The notes beneath the pieces were generated by a model, which worked only from the letters and a program-made list of their open reading frames with translations, was not told the origin of the DNA and did not search any database. This document shows, piece by piece, positions 13,646 through 25,522 of a stretch of DNA of 64,000 nt. Each line of letters begins with the position of its first letter. Positions within the stretch are counted from its first letter, which is position 1. A program made the position numbers and the translations under genes. The stretch is taken from assembly GCA_009739215.1 (NCBI GenBank), contig VSJF01000005.1:1-64000 (forward strand), read 5' to 3'. Source of the DNA: Floccularia luteovirens. Its lineage: Eukaryota; Basidiomycota; Agaricomycetes; Agaricales; Squamanitaceae.

Positions 13646-16600
13646 ATGATGGCCCAAGCGTTTAGCACCGTCCTATCTTCAGGTCTGTCTTTGAACGCGT
13701 CTCTTTCATCCGAATCACTCTAAATATCCTTTTCATAATTGGTATTGTATGTTACAATACAGTTCCTTCTGAAATATGGGATGACGACTTTGAATTTCAA
13801 CAAGCAATCCATCCTGACAACACAGCAAGGAAAAATATTTCATATAACAACAAAAATAAACCTCAAGAAACGTTTCGCGACTTTCAGCCACCCACATCCT
13901 CTGTACGTATATCAACGACGAGTTCGCATTTCACAGAGGATTGGGATGCTGAGAGCCAGCATCAAACACAAGATGACTGTGACGACCCCAACAACACGCG
14001 ATCACTCAACAATTTGTCAAATGTCCCTGGCGACAAAAGCAATTTGAATCCTCCTCCGGCGGAACTTAATGAATGGGCTGAACCTGGTCCTTCAACTCCC
14101 TCAAAACGCGTACCTGCCAATTCATTTTCCACCGAAAATTGGGACGATGATTTTGAAGACAATATTGACTCTCCAGCGCGTCGATCCATACATGCCTCAT
14201 CCCCTTCCAAGAAATTAGTTCTTGGCGATGCATTACAGGTTCAAAAGCACAAACGTCCGGAGGATGTGAATGAAAGCTGGGATGATGAATTTGGTCTCGG
14301 TTCAACCGGCACACGCACGACACCTGTAAAAACCCGTGGAGAGATAAATTTGCAATCCTCACCTTCATCGATTACTACAAGAAGAACTCGTAGGCGCAGT
14401 TCAAAATCCACTCCACGTCACTCAGTCTCAGATGATGGTCACAACCGTGCGCATGTGGATGCAGACCCTTATCTCAGCTCAGACGACGATGATCTGGAGC
14501 TTGGTTATGCAGATCGGGAGGATGACCGTACAGTCACTGCAAGATCACGACGTGCTGCACTTTCACGTCTAACCACCTCTTCTAAAACTCTTTCCCAAGA
14601 TTCTCCTCCTCCTCCAGTTCCGGCAATCCCTTCACCATTTCTGAACAATACAATCCCCTCATCTGTGCATCCTCATCCTTTTCCTCGTTCACCAACCTCC
14701 TCCGTCTTTTCTGTACCCACAACTATTACTGATACTCGGTCCTATGATTCAACTACTCACCTGCGCCCAATTTCGCGAGCATCTAGTAATCTGGGCCATC
14801 TTCCACCATCTCCTCCAATACACAAGGAGCGCGAACGCAGGAGGCTTAGAAAGAAAAGTCGCCCCCATCCTGCAGGAATGTTCGAGATGGTTGATATGCA
14901 TACAATAGGACAAAAAGATGTCAATTTTCGTTCTTTTTCTGACGGAGAGCTTGGTGAAGAGTCGGAAGTACCTCGGGAGCAACTTCATAACAATAATTTT
15001 TCTGTTCCACGAACTCCCTCCAGATCTCCGTCAAGGACGAGTTTGTCCCGTCCTCCTTCGGCTTTGGACGCTAGAGCTTCTAGTGTGCCTTTGCCTTCAA
15101 CTCCATCAAGTACAAAAGGAGCTCTCTTGAGTCGCATAGGAAGTGTTAAGAAGTGGGGGATCAGGAGGAAGAGAGAAAGCAGCGTGACCTCTCGAGAAGC
15201 CGCAAATGGATTTGGGGGAAATCTGGGGAGCGCCAATTTAGGTGTGTTCCAAACCAACGTTTTTGTCTATCTCCCTTATTTTCTAATGAACTCCAAGACC
15301 CACAGCCGGAATCAGATGTACATCTGACTCCCCGTCCCCGATCATCATTGTCTTCTTTCAACTATTCAACAGCTTATCAACAACAGAGAAGGACCAATCC
15401 GACACCACCGCCGTCCAATCCAACCTGGTTTTTTCGGGCTTCTAGTGCCGAGAGCCCGGCTAGCGGCGCTCTGGGAGGGTCATCAATAGGTAGCAGGAGT
15501 GGAAGTATGACAGATCTCAGTCTACGCGAAAGAGAAAGAGAGAGAGCTTCGATGTTCACGCCATCACCAGACTATGTGCAAGGAAAATCTGCGCCTCCAA
15601 CAACACCTTCTAAACTTTTGAAGCGCAAGAGCTTTGGGTTCGTTCAACTCCGCCGAGGATTTGGGGGTCATGGTGGGGGTGTCAATGAAGATGTTAAAGC
15701 AGGTGACGAAGAAAATCAACCTGTCTCTTTGTCCTATGAAAATCCTTCCTTGCCTCTGACAGTGAGCGACAATACCAAAGCCTCGGGAAATGGCGATTAT
15801 GGTAGTCTTGGTTTAGGAAGGGCGGCACCCACGGGGATAGATGATTCCAGCCGGTCAGGGAGGGAACGCAGGAAATCCTCTTCACGATCCAGAAGTCGAG
15901 ACCCATTTACTGCAGATGACGATAAAACGAGCGATAAAGGGAGGGAAAATGAAGGGCGAAGGGGCTTTATTGGTAGTGTGAGGAAGATTAGTCTTGTTGG
16001 GCGTCATAAGCGGAATAAGAGCGGAGCTGCCTTGACCGACGTACGGGAAGGCCAACTCCCTCGTTTGCCAGCAAGTATGGAATCACGACCATCATTAGAG
16101 TCTAAGATGCGGAAGGCAAGTACGGACCGTCGTCGTAGTGCAACCCCCAATTTACCCTCAAATGTACTGGAGGCCCCGAAGACACCACCTCCCAAAAGTG
16201 ATCTACTTCCACCGATAGAGTTACAACCTCCATCCCCTCCCCAAGCAGTAAACAGTGTTACCGAAAAATCATTTGATTCTCTTGGAACGTATACTACTCC
16301 TGTTTCGACAGCTTCTGTTTCACCCCCATCGGGAAAGTTGGTTTCTGTGCCAAAAACGCCCGTTTCCCCTCAGTCTGCATCATTAGGCCGTTCAACTGTC
16401 GGCCCATCAGGGGGTACAGCGGGTAACTCGAGTGGAGGTAGTCCAGTTCCGCGACGAAGTTCTTTAGGTGACCTCAAAATACCTGCGAGGATTAGTCAGG
16501 CTCAAGTTAGTCTAAGGCGGGACTTGGGTATGGTGCGAGAGTTTGCTGCCCATGTTGAACGTTCGTAGCACCTTAAAGCTATTCTCAATTTATATGTTAA

Positions 16601-18307
16601 CAATATGTCTTGCAGAACTCAAAGATATGCAAATCACGTACAACAACCTAGTTTCTACTGTTCAGGCATTTTTGGATGATCATGCACGACTCCAGGCTCA
16701 GCGGCAGGCAACTACAAAAGCACCATCACATGGATTCCTCAAGAAATCAAAATCGCGTCGCCGGTCTAACACCAACCCAGATTCCAATCCCACACAACCC
16801 AACGTCAAAGACCTTGCGTCTGCTTTCTATACTATTAATTCCAAGTATCGGATATCATGGGAATGTGCTGAGCTGCTCATTGAGCTTGGGGGTGGAACCA
16901 GCGATATACCTTCTATACCATCTTCCAGCATTTCTGCTCCTGCTGTCCATAGAGGAACCGTGGTCGGGGATGTTTTTGTCAAGAAGGGAAGAGACCGCGC
17001 GATTACACTTGCCGGAGATGAATCGAAACCGCCGCAAGTCCTTCCTACCAACAGTGGATCTACAACAGCCTTTGAACCCTATAACCGAAGTTACATTGAT
17101 TCATTCACAGGACCGATCATGGAGAGCATCTACCGGACGACATGATTTGAGCCAGAGACAACTGGGACTATTACGAGAGATGCTCAGTAAAAATGACCCT
17201 TTATTGCTAGATGAGGGACATCTTTCTATTCCTGAAGAATCTACCCAAAGAACTCATGTCGACAGGAAATGGAGATGGGGAGATCCTATGAGCAGCACGG
17301 TTACCCTTCCTTCTGAAGAGAGTGTCGTCAGTCCCTCCTCGAGCAAGAAACGGAGAAGCAGTCGATTAGGAATGAGTGCTATCAGAGACATGCTGAGATC
17401 ACTGAAGAAGAACAGTGCGAGCCTTTCAGCCTCTCCTGTTTCCAACATGCCGCCGTCTTCAACTTCACTTCATACTGATTCTTCTCTGGATAGCCAGAAT
17501 CGACATCAGTATCCCCACCCAAGTGTGCCAACACAAAGTCGTAGACGTGCAAAGACAAGTACTGGTCCAGAGACCCTTTCTCTACGTGAGCGAGAAGGAA
17601 GGTCGCCGTCACCTTATCGTTCCCCATTCGTGACAAATCCATCACCACGGCGGCCGTCCATTGCTTCAATTTTCCGGCTGGGGCAAAAATCAAAGGCGAC
17701 CACACCGACCTCTGCAACAAGTGACGTACTTGTGAGAGTGTTTGATCGAACCACGGAAAGTAGAGGCTCGGGACTCGAAAGCAGCAGCACAGGGGAGGAG
17801 GACTGGGATAGAATGGATTCTGCGTCGGATCTTGACGCAGCTGCTAGGGGCCTCGGTGATGGTTTTGAGACAGTACGTAGAACCAAGAACAAGTCACCAT
17901 ACCTTCATCATGATCCATATGCGCACAAGGACGGACCTAAAGGATCCCACTCGTCTATCCGTATAGACTCGGCTTCTAACGGTTTGTTACCTACACGCCC
18001 TACCCGTCTTTCCAATGTCGAAGAGCACGCGGACGATAAACGTGCTGTCCGCTCCGCATCAATGACAAGAAACAACAACCGGCACTCTAAAACTGGTACC
18101 AGCCCTTCCCGTCCTCCTTCTAGGATAGTCAAAAATGGATCTGTGAGGTCAATGCCTCCACAATCAGTATCTTCGTCTGTGATTGACCCCAAATTGGCGT
18201 TGACACCGGATAACATCAAGCCATTATTGGAGAATGCGAAGGAAGTCTACTGGAGATTAAATGATTGCATCTCAGAGATCCGAGCAATACTTCCTGAGGG
18301 GTTCTGA
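13646..18307 (+). CDS. Byr4/Bfa1-like septation regulator
   Basis: Large (about 1,450 residues) low-complexity Ser/Pro/Arg-rich protein with three repeated acidic-aromatic motifs near its N-terminus: EIWDDDFEF, ENWDDDFED and ESWDDEFG, plus a weaker EDWDAE. These W-D-D-D/E-F motifs and a conserved C-terminal part (INSKYRISWECAELLIELGGG, then TGRHDLSQRQLGLLREML) resemble Byr4/Bfa1, a subunit of the two-part GAP for the spindle-pole GTPase Spg1/Tem1 that restrains septation and mitotic exit. Exon 1 is short (ATG at 13646 to about 13680), and the next exon opens with VPSEIWDDDF. Later introns lie near 15240-15290, 16558-16615 and 17039-17110; the last has a weak GTCCTT donor but joins PPQ to DRSWRAST in frame. 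The identity is from motif pattern and may be another polarity scaffold; that it is a real intact gene is secure. Confidence 0.6.
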
Positions 18308-18632
18308 TGTGTTCTTTCGTTTTCTCTTTGGATAGTAGGTGTGCGTCAGTTGTGTTCTCACTTGCATTATCGCTCTCCAGTATATTTTAGAAGTAGATTC
18401 TAATCAGTTATTCGTTGGTTATTTTCCTCGTTTGTTTGCATACAATCTCATCTAGTCGTAAATGCTTTGCAATTTTCCTGCTTCTGTTTATGTGCATAGA
18501 AATCAATATATATATCGTTGTTTTGCATCGAAAAAGCTGTATGATAACCGATAAAAACATGGACTACAAAGAATATATACAAAGTCATGGTAAATAACTA
18601 CGCTTTGCGGCGGGAGAACCACCATCCATTGA
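18308..18632. other. convergent 3' region
   Basis: This AT-rich 325-bp spacer lies between the stops of the Byr4-like gene (+) and PCNA (-). It should hold both poly(A) signals. No gene seen. Confidence 0.6.
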
Positions 18633-19936
18633 TCAATCATCCCCGATTTTAGGCGCTAGATAGTAGTGAATGTGGCCTTGACCGAAATCATAAGAAACCT
18701 GAAGCTCAACAGTAAGAAATTAATCAAAAGTAGGTGCTTTGGCTAGTACATACCAGCAAAGGCACGTCATTGCTCAGCATCAGCTGTACCTTCCGGGATA
18801 GGCTAGAACTCTTTGAAAAATTAACGAGATATTTGAGGGAGAATGTTAATGCGACATGTTGATTCATTTGAATGGTGATGCCTGAAGGATCATCATCTTC
18901 GTCATCATCAGTTTTTGATTTCTTTGATTTTGAGGTTTTAGCCTTTTTATTCGACTTTGATGTACCGTTTACCTGAGAGTCATGAGATAAAGCAGTCGAA
19001 GCAATGCAGGAACAACATACTTTCTTCTTCCTTTTCTTACTACTTCCTTCATCTTCCTCTACATCCTGTTCTTCCTCGCCATCCTCATCCTCATTTTTTT
19101 GAGAACCTTCCTCTTCCTCCTCTGCATCCATCTCAACATCGTCATCTTTTTCTTTCTTGATTTTCGTTTTGCCGTTTTTGGCGGGAGGTTCTTCGCCATC
19201 ATCGTCGTCTTCATTCTCCTCGCCATCAGATTCCTCTTTCTTGGGTTTTATTTTATCGCCAGAGCTTGAACTGTCTGTCTGCCTGAACAACACGCTGCCG
19301 TTGGCTGCTTCACCTTCACTGGCAAATCTAACACCTTCTTTGCTGACTTCTATTCGCACGCTCTCGCCAAGCTGAGAAAGGTCTCGTACGATACGAGTGA
19401 ATTCGGAAGAGGGCATTGTAACAGAAGCGTCATACTCTGTTTCTGGAATACCAAGCTTATCCGCGTCGATGTCCATGAGTTTCATGTCATATTCAGCGAT
19501 ACGGTCCGAGTCTGGAAAGAATTATGAGCAACAAAGAATAAAACGCGAGAAAAACACCAACTTTTGGCCTCGTATGTGAGATTCAATACATCTGATTCAT
19601 CACCTGCCTTGAGAGTGCACATATCATCATCCTTTGCACATTTCAGGACCTTTGTAAGACTCGTGAGATTGACACCAAGTGGCATTGGACGATCACATCG
19701 ATAAGTTCTGAAGCCGGCGGCTTGAAGCATCACCGAAACTAGGGCGACGTGTGAATTGTCCATTGCTTGGAGTTGAATGCCTTCTTCATTGCATTCAAAA
19801 TTTGCGTCAGTCACGAGTTCTTTAATGGCTATGAATTATGTGTGGTGAGCGAGAAGCAGAGCTAAACATGACAGATAGTCTAACCATCCAAGAGTTTCTT
19901 GAGAATACCTGCTTCACGAAGTTGAGCTTCCAACAT
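18633..19936 (-). CDS. POL30: PCNA sliding clamp with acidic insert
   Basis: Proliferating cell nuclear antigen, the homotrimeric DNA clamp for polymerases delta/epsilon and repair enzymes. It starts [45 protein letters not shown] follows (quoted as known block), then [16 protein letters not shown] and [16 protein letters not shown]. It closes with [25 protein letters not shown] and [10 protein letters not shown]. In place of the short loop that in human PCNA lies around residue 190 (after [12 protein letters not shown], before [14 protein letters not shown]) there is an insert of roughly 110-120 residues rich in Glu/Asp and Lys, with KKRKKK and SKSKKSK clusters. A 48-nt intron (18973-19020) inside the insert has no stop and is a multiple of three, so retention adds 16 residues in frame. 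Four introns in all. Upstream is an MCB box. Confidence 0.95.
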
Positions 19937-19976
19937 GATTTTGAGTGGAGAGAAGGAAAGAGAGCGGGCCCAAACG

Positions 19977-19982
19977 ACGCGT
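19977..19982. promoter_or_regulatory. MCB (MluI cell-cycle box) ACGCGT
   Basis: A perfect ACGCGT lies 41 bp upstream of the PCNA start codon. In fungi MBF/SBF-type factors (Mbp1-Swi6) bind this site to drive G1/S genes, PCNA among them. The 197-bp gap to the divergent gene at 20134 means the site could act both ways. Confidence 0.65.
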
Positions 19983-20133
19983 CCTAAATTCACGTCTGTC
20001 ACAGTTCTGGTCACAGTCATGTGACCGAGTGCTTAACAGCAGATTTCTCCTATTACATTTCGTCTCTTTCTAACCTTCATCTACACAACACGTCTTTTGA
20101 TAAGACAGACTCATAATAACGATATTTACGACC

Positions 20134-20909
20134 ATGCGTAGAACTTCAAGCAACCTTTCCCAGATGTCTAGAGCAGACCAAAGGAGACAACGCCTCCTCG
20201 AACTGGAGTGGGAACAACGTCAAGAGGATGCAGAAGCAATCAAAATGACCCAAGTTCGTTTCACATCCACGTCCATAAAGCTTGTTTTTAACTGGCTGTG
20301 TTTTCTAGGAGCAGCTCCAGTCTCTTTTACATTGCTTCCGGTCAGTCAAATTCGAATATAGTGACTTGGATGGCCTCAGCAGACATGGAAAACCACATGG
20401 AGCTTATCATGTTTGTTTTTCACTTTTTCAGTTTGACTATCAATCTTACACGTCACTTACAGTGTTATCCTACCAAAACATTGACAAAAAGTACAATGTC
20501 ATCTGCCTATCCAGACAACAAACGGATTTCAGTGCTTTGTAATAATGATCTCGAGTCCTTCTCAGGTGAAGACACTATTCGTGCATCGGTTTCAACTCGT
20601 CCACCTCTACACGCTGATCTTATGCGAACCCCAAAATCACCTGCACTACATAGTGTTTCTCTCAAATGTAGACATCGTGATGGCACACGTACTCGGTCTC
20701 CAATAAAAGGAGTCTTTTCTCAACACCAACACCAATCGCCAGGGTCACCAGTTGAAAGGGCTTCGTGGCTATCTTCTGTGTTTATACAATCGAATCCTCG
20801 CTATTCTTCCCAAGTTGCACTTCCTCGACACCCAAACGAAACAAATCTCCAAACCGCGACAGCGCGGAAAACTACCCCTCAAGAAACCTACCATAGATAT
20901 GGACAGTAG
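20134..20909 (+). CDS. uncharacterised small protein
   Basis: Predicted 222-residue protein from three exons: 20134-20253, 20309-20410 and 20463-20909. The N-terminus is a charged helix (RADQRRQRLLELEWEQRQED), likely a short coiled coil. A middle part reads SVKFEYSDLDGLSRHG, and the C-terminal half is Ser/Pro/Thr/Arg-rich and probably disordered. The 52-nt second intron (GTTTGT...TTACAG) is needed to reach the long open third exon; an unspliced reading stops at about 20540. I do not recognise a family. It is divergent from PCNA with only 197 bp between starts, so shared cell-cycle expression is possible. Confidence 0.55.
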
Positions 20910-21263
20910 CCTAGAGAAAACCTGCGCAGGCGCATACCACAATTATGACCCGCCATGTAATGATGCACCCGACGATACCCCTAAAATCACATACCAACCT
21001 GATACCCAGCCGTCAGTATTTTGTGACAGCATTACTAGAGCTTGCATATCTGTATAACTTAATTTTTGTATAATATAATACTTTTATGATGGATCCGGAA
21101 CCGGGACCGGTAAGATGATGAAATGATAAGTATTCCCATCATACAAGTATCATGTGGTAAGCTAATCATAAATACTCGAGTATATTATTTTCTCACGACA
21201 ATGATCACTTGAACATGTCTGCTGCACATTGAACGTCCCTACCATCCTCCTTTTTCTCAAAAC
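20910..21263. other. intergenic, promoter of DHA2 transporter
   Basis: 354 bp, AT-rich. It should hold the promoter of the transporter that starts at 21264. No gene seen. A 20-nt stretch with ggatccggaaccgggaccgg near 21091 is GC-rich but unexplained. Confidence 0.5.
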
Positions 21264-23439
21264 ATGTCAAGAGAGACTTCCCCTCTCTTAGCCTCCTCAC
21301 AAGACAATGAGCGCACAAATTATACCCAAAATCAACCAGTTTCAGAGGCAGGAGAGACTGGAGCTGAGGAACAGATACAGGTAGAACCTTTACCCTCTTC
21401 ATATCTGGCATTTGTGAGTCCGCTCTTTTATATATCCAACGCACTCATTTGACTTGACACCTCAGGTTATTCCGATGGCAGTTGGAATTTTTCTAACCGC
21501 TGCGGATGGAACGATCATCGTATCTTGTATGTATCTCCACAATCTCCACGTCAAATCATTGGTAACCTTCCCATTAGCGTATGCTGCTATTGGCAGCGAA
21601 TTTAACGAATTACAAAATACGAGCTGGATTGCTACTGCATATCTATTGACCTTGACCAGTTTCCAGTCGGTTTTTCTGCTTTTCCAAATATAACTTTATG
21701 CTGACAGATCAATAACTTTTAGACCACTGTACGGAAAACTAAGCGACATCTTTGGAAGAAAGACTTGCCTTTTATTTGCATACACAATTTTTGCTATTGG
21801 ATGCCTATTTTGTGGTTTAGCTACGAACATGAACCAACTCATCATCAGTAGAGCTTTTGCTGGTATTGGTGGTGGAGGCATGCAAACGTGAGTACACGTT
21901 GTGACAGTCCTACCAATACCGTCTTATAATTTGGACAGCGTTGTAAGCATAATCATGTCGGATATCGTACCCCTCCGATCAAGAGGTACTTGGCAAGGTG
22001 AGCAACCATGCAATATTATTTTATTATTATTAACACCGTACAACTTTCTAGGCGTTTTGAATATTATCTTTGCATCAGGCAACACTGCAGGAGCAGCTTT
22101 GGGGGGTATATTAGCTGATACCATTGGGTGGCGCTGGTAAGGAACTTTCATGTTAACCACACTACTGACCAATTTCATCCTTTTTCTTCATAGGGCTTTT
22201 CTCCTTCAAGTGCCTCTCATAGTAGTCGCAATTGCAGCCGTCTATTTCTCGCTACACCTTCCCAAAACAACATCCTCCGATTTTAGCACAAACATCAAAC
22301 GGGTGGATTTCCTAGGCGCCATCTCTCTGGTTTCGGCTATATTCTTCCTTCTCTTCGGTATGGATAGAGGTGGGAATATCGCATGGCAAGACAAGTGGAC
22401 GATAGGTGCTTTGATGTCTTTCGTATTCCTGACAATCCTATTCGTCTATATCGAGCTCAAAGTCGCTAATGAGCCGTTCGCACCCAAGAGGATCGTTGCG
22501 AACCGCGCTATGATTGCCAGCTACCTAGTCAATTTCTTCGGAATAGCAGCCGGGATGTCCGTTCTTTTTTATATTTCGTTGTACTTCCAAGCAGTACTTG
22601 GGAATACTGCCTCCCAAGCTAGCGCGTGGTTGATCATTGCGGTCGTTGGTGCCTTGGTGGGGTCCCTGGGGGGTGGCCTACTTATGCAAGCTACAGGAAA
22701 GTATTATATCCTAACAGTGTCTGCCTATGCTCTTCAGTTTATCGGCTGTCTTACGATTCTATTAACCACCGGAGGGGGCTTTTTGGTCCAATCAAGTCTT
22801 GGTATCGCTATTGGTGCGTCTGTTTAGCACTATTATCCATACCCGCTATATCTAATCAACATCAAGGCCTTGTTGTTTCGAGTCTTGGCAACGGTGAGTC
22901 AATGTAACGTATAGATGATTCACTTCTAACCACGTAATATGTCCTCTCAACAGGTACCGGTATAACCAGCAGCCTTATCTCTCTCATAGCAAATGCCGGA
23001 CAAGCCGACCAGGCTATCGCCACAGCAGGTATGTTCAGCACATTATATTTCCGAAGAACAATACTGATTATCTTTCAGTATCCTACTTGTTCCGTTCTCT
23101 AGGATCTGTGGTTGGTCTCTCTATTGGCAGCACTCTTATACAAGACACGCTCCGCTCCTCTTTACACCGCAAACTTTCTGGCCAAGACGTAGACGAGGTG
23201 CATTTATATCTATATCTTCCTGTAAAATTTTTCATTGATCCAATGCTACACAGATAATTCGGCGCGTTAGAGAATCACTGAATTATATCGACGAGCTCGA
23301 CCCTGCTACTCAGGAAATCGTACGGAGTTCATATGGGCTAGCTGTGAAAGTGACGTTTGCGTTCAGCTTGGGGATGGCTGCTTGTGGCTTTTTATCATCG
23401 CTCTTTATTATTGAAAAACCGCTGCTGAATCGGAAATAG
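21264..23439 (+). CDS. DHA2-type MFS transporter (VBA-like)
   Basis: 14-TM drug:H+ antiporter-2 family member, most like fungal vacuolar basic-amino-acid / multidrug carriers (Vba, Fnx1). The cytosolic N-tail has an acidic dileucine-like signal (ETSPLLASS), a vacuolar sorting motif. Then follow GIFLTAADGTIIVS (TM1, DHA2-type D residue), WIATAYLLTLTSFQ, the motif A-like PLYGKLSDIFGRKTCLL, AGIGGGGMQT, SDIVPLRSRGTWQG, GNTAGAALGGILADTIGWRW (motif C zone) and FLLQVPL. At least nine introns split it, all joining in frame. It ends FIIEKPLLNRK with stop at 23437-23439. Substrate is not decided by sequence: lysine, arginine or histidine into the vacuole is most likely, drug export second. No lesion seen. 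Confidence 0.85.
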
Positions 23440-23647
23440 CATTTTAAGTTAAATATATATAACAAAAATCATCATAAATGATTTCCATAACCATTACAGG
23501 AGATACAACTTGTATCCATAGATTAAAATAAAAATGTATTCTAAGCATAGTATCGTGCATATTGTCAAACATATAGTTTCTTAGGTCTTAATCACAGATT
23601 TACGTAGATATTCATAAAGAAGATATGTACATACCACCACGACAAAC

Positions 23648-25451
23648 TCAAACCAACACACAAACATCCGAACTCTCCAATGCAAGGCCTTCTCGATCCG
23701 CCAACACACCATTCCTCATCTTCAACTCTTCCACCTCCCTAACCAATCCCCCCACTCTATCCCTCTCTTCACGTCTCAACTTGACAAGCAGAGGCAACAA
23801 TTCCGCAACCTTATCCCAACTCACGCATCTCTGCTGTACCTCCTCCCCAATCCTCTGTTCGAAGTCTAAAGACTCATCCCATGTAACCCCACAATTGAGC
23901 TCACAGAATGCAGGACAGAGTTGACTGAGAAATAGGGCAACATGGCCAGCTGCTTCTTTGGAAATAATCGATACACCCATGGAGAGCTGTTTAAGATTTG
24001 CAAAGAAATATTGGTGACGATATTTTTGGGGAGGCGTGGAAGATGAGGGGATTGTCGGTTGAAGGAATTCCTGCTGGATAGGTTGTATATCTACTGTAGA
24101 TGCATGAATGAATAACCCCAAATGTCGGAGTTTGGGACAATGTCTAGCGAACGGAAGAAGAGCTTGGAGGGTGAGGTTGGATTTGAAGAAATGGACCGGT
24201 TCGTTATTCAGAATCAGTGTTTCCAAGGATGGCCAAGAAGCTGCAAGTGTTTCAATATCGTCCTGACATAGATCTAGAGGATACTGATGAACAAGCTCGA
24301 GAGAAGTCAAGCACGGGCACTTCAGGAGAGGTTTAAGGTGTGTAAACCCGATCGACATGGGTTCACTGTTCGGAGGGTTCGGGGATTCTACAGGTTGGTC
24401 GGGAAAGATTGGGTCTCGCAGAGGGTTCAAGGAGAGGTATTTCAACAGTTGACAGTTCTCTGCAATCACAGTCAAGAGGTTGTGAACCGTTGCCGGGGAT
24501 TCAATTAAATGTGAATCAATATATAGCATAGTAAGGTTGATAGGAGCATATGGCATGTTAAGAAACTGCGCGGTGTCGTTGAATCCAACTGTGATGGAGA
24601 GGTCCCATAATGCGGGAAATGCACCTTCTAAAAGGGTTGGCGAGAATAAAGCGGTATCATTCGGATCTCCACAGCCTTGTTCATTATAGTATTGGAATTC
24701 GACTTCACCAAGATGCGCCAACCGCGACAAGCTCTCTGCTATCTTGGAGGTAAAGTAGTACCTCGGTAAGACCACTTTCCTCAATTTTACCAGACCCTCG
24801 AAAAGCTTAGCTATGGAGCTCTGCATGGAATTTATCGCGATCCTCGAACGGATATCCAGATGTGTGATGTTCGGCATCCTAGCAACCACATCCTGGAAAA
24901 AAGAATCCTTCCGATCCATAGTTGTAGGTAAATGAACATTGAAGCATTTAACGTTCGGGCTCATAAACATAACACTGAGAGGGAGAGGCGCATTCCATTC
25001 GAGAGTGTGCATATTCGGGAGAATGTGCAAGGTCGTCCGTGTTCGAGCGATGTCATCAAACACGGAATGGTGTAGCTTACAAGCTGATTTTGAAGCGTTG
25101 TAAGTGAGTTGACGGACGCGTTTGCTGTACCGTTCGAAACGCGTCCAATCCGAAGATTCGGGTAGTCGTGAAAATTGCTGTAAAATGTGCATACATATAT
25201 ACAACATCCCTGATAACGTACACGGAGATTTCACTCACATAACCCGAAATTGAATACTCCTGTAGCGGGCACAACAAGCTAAAGAGTCGATGGAGATCAC
25301 ATACATTTCGCCATAAAGTATCCAGAGCGAGTTCGGACCACTTTTTAGAGACTAGAGCGTTTGTAGTGTTGGAAGCGTCGTCTAAATGGCGGAAGATGGT
25401 GTCCAAAAGCTCTGGGATGGCTAGCACGCGAGCTATTGTCTTATATTCCAT
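23648..25451 (-). CDS. F-box/LRR protein
   Basis: F-box protein of about 580 residues, expected as a substrate adaptor of SCF ubiquitin ligases through Skp1. The F-box sits at the N-terminus: VLAIPELLDTIFRHLD, then ALVSKKWSELALDTLWR. The rest is a run of leucine-rich segments with spacing typical of basidiomycete F-box/LRR proteins (for example PNITHLDIRS, LTSLELVHQYPLDL, SLETLILNNEP, CPKLRHLGLF). It closes with a short charged helix VKLRREERDRVGGLVREVEELK. There are two exons split by an intron near 25180-25240. It is followed closely by BRF1, whose stop lies 71 bp upstream of this start on the same strand. These genes form large, fast-evolving families in mushrooms and the target is unknown. 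Confidence 0.85.
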
Positions 25452-25522
25452 GGTGAATGTACAGAAGTACTTTGATCACCGAACACGACTGTTTTATCAA
25501 TCACGTGGCTACAATTATTTAT

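Noticed and set aside
18724..19485. Low-complexity acidic part of PCNA as a separate gene or a fused histone-like protein
   Set aside because: PCNA blocks continue in frame on both sides, so it is an insert in one protein.
20411..20431. 21-nt intron (gtttgt...ttcag) in the unknown gene
   Set aside because: Too short for splicing. The 52-nt intron ending at 20462 has a normal size and opens the long downstream frame.
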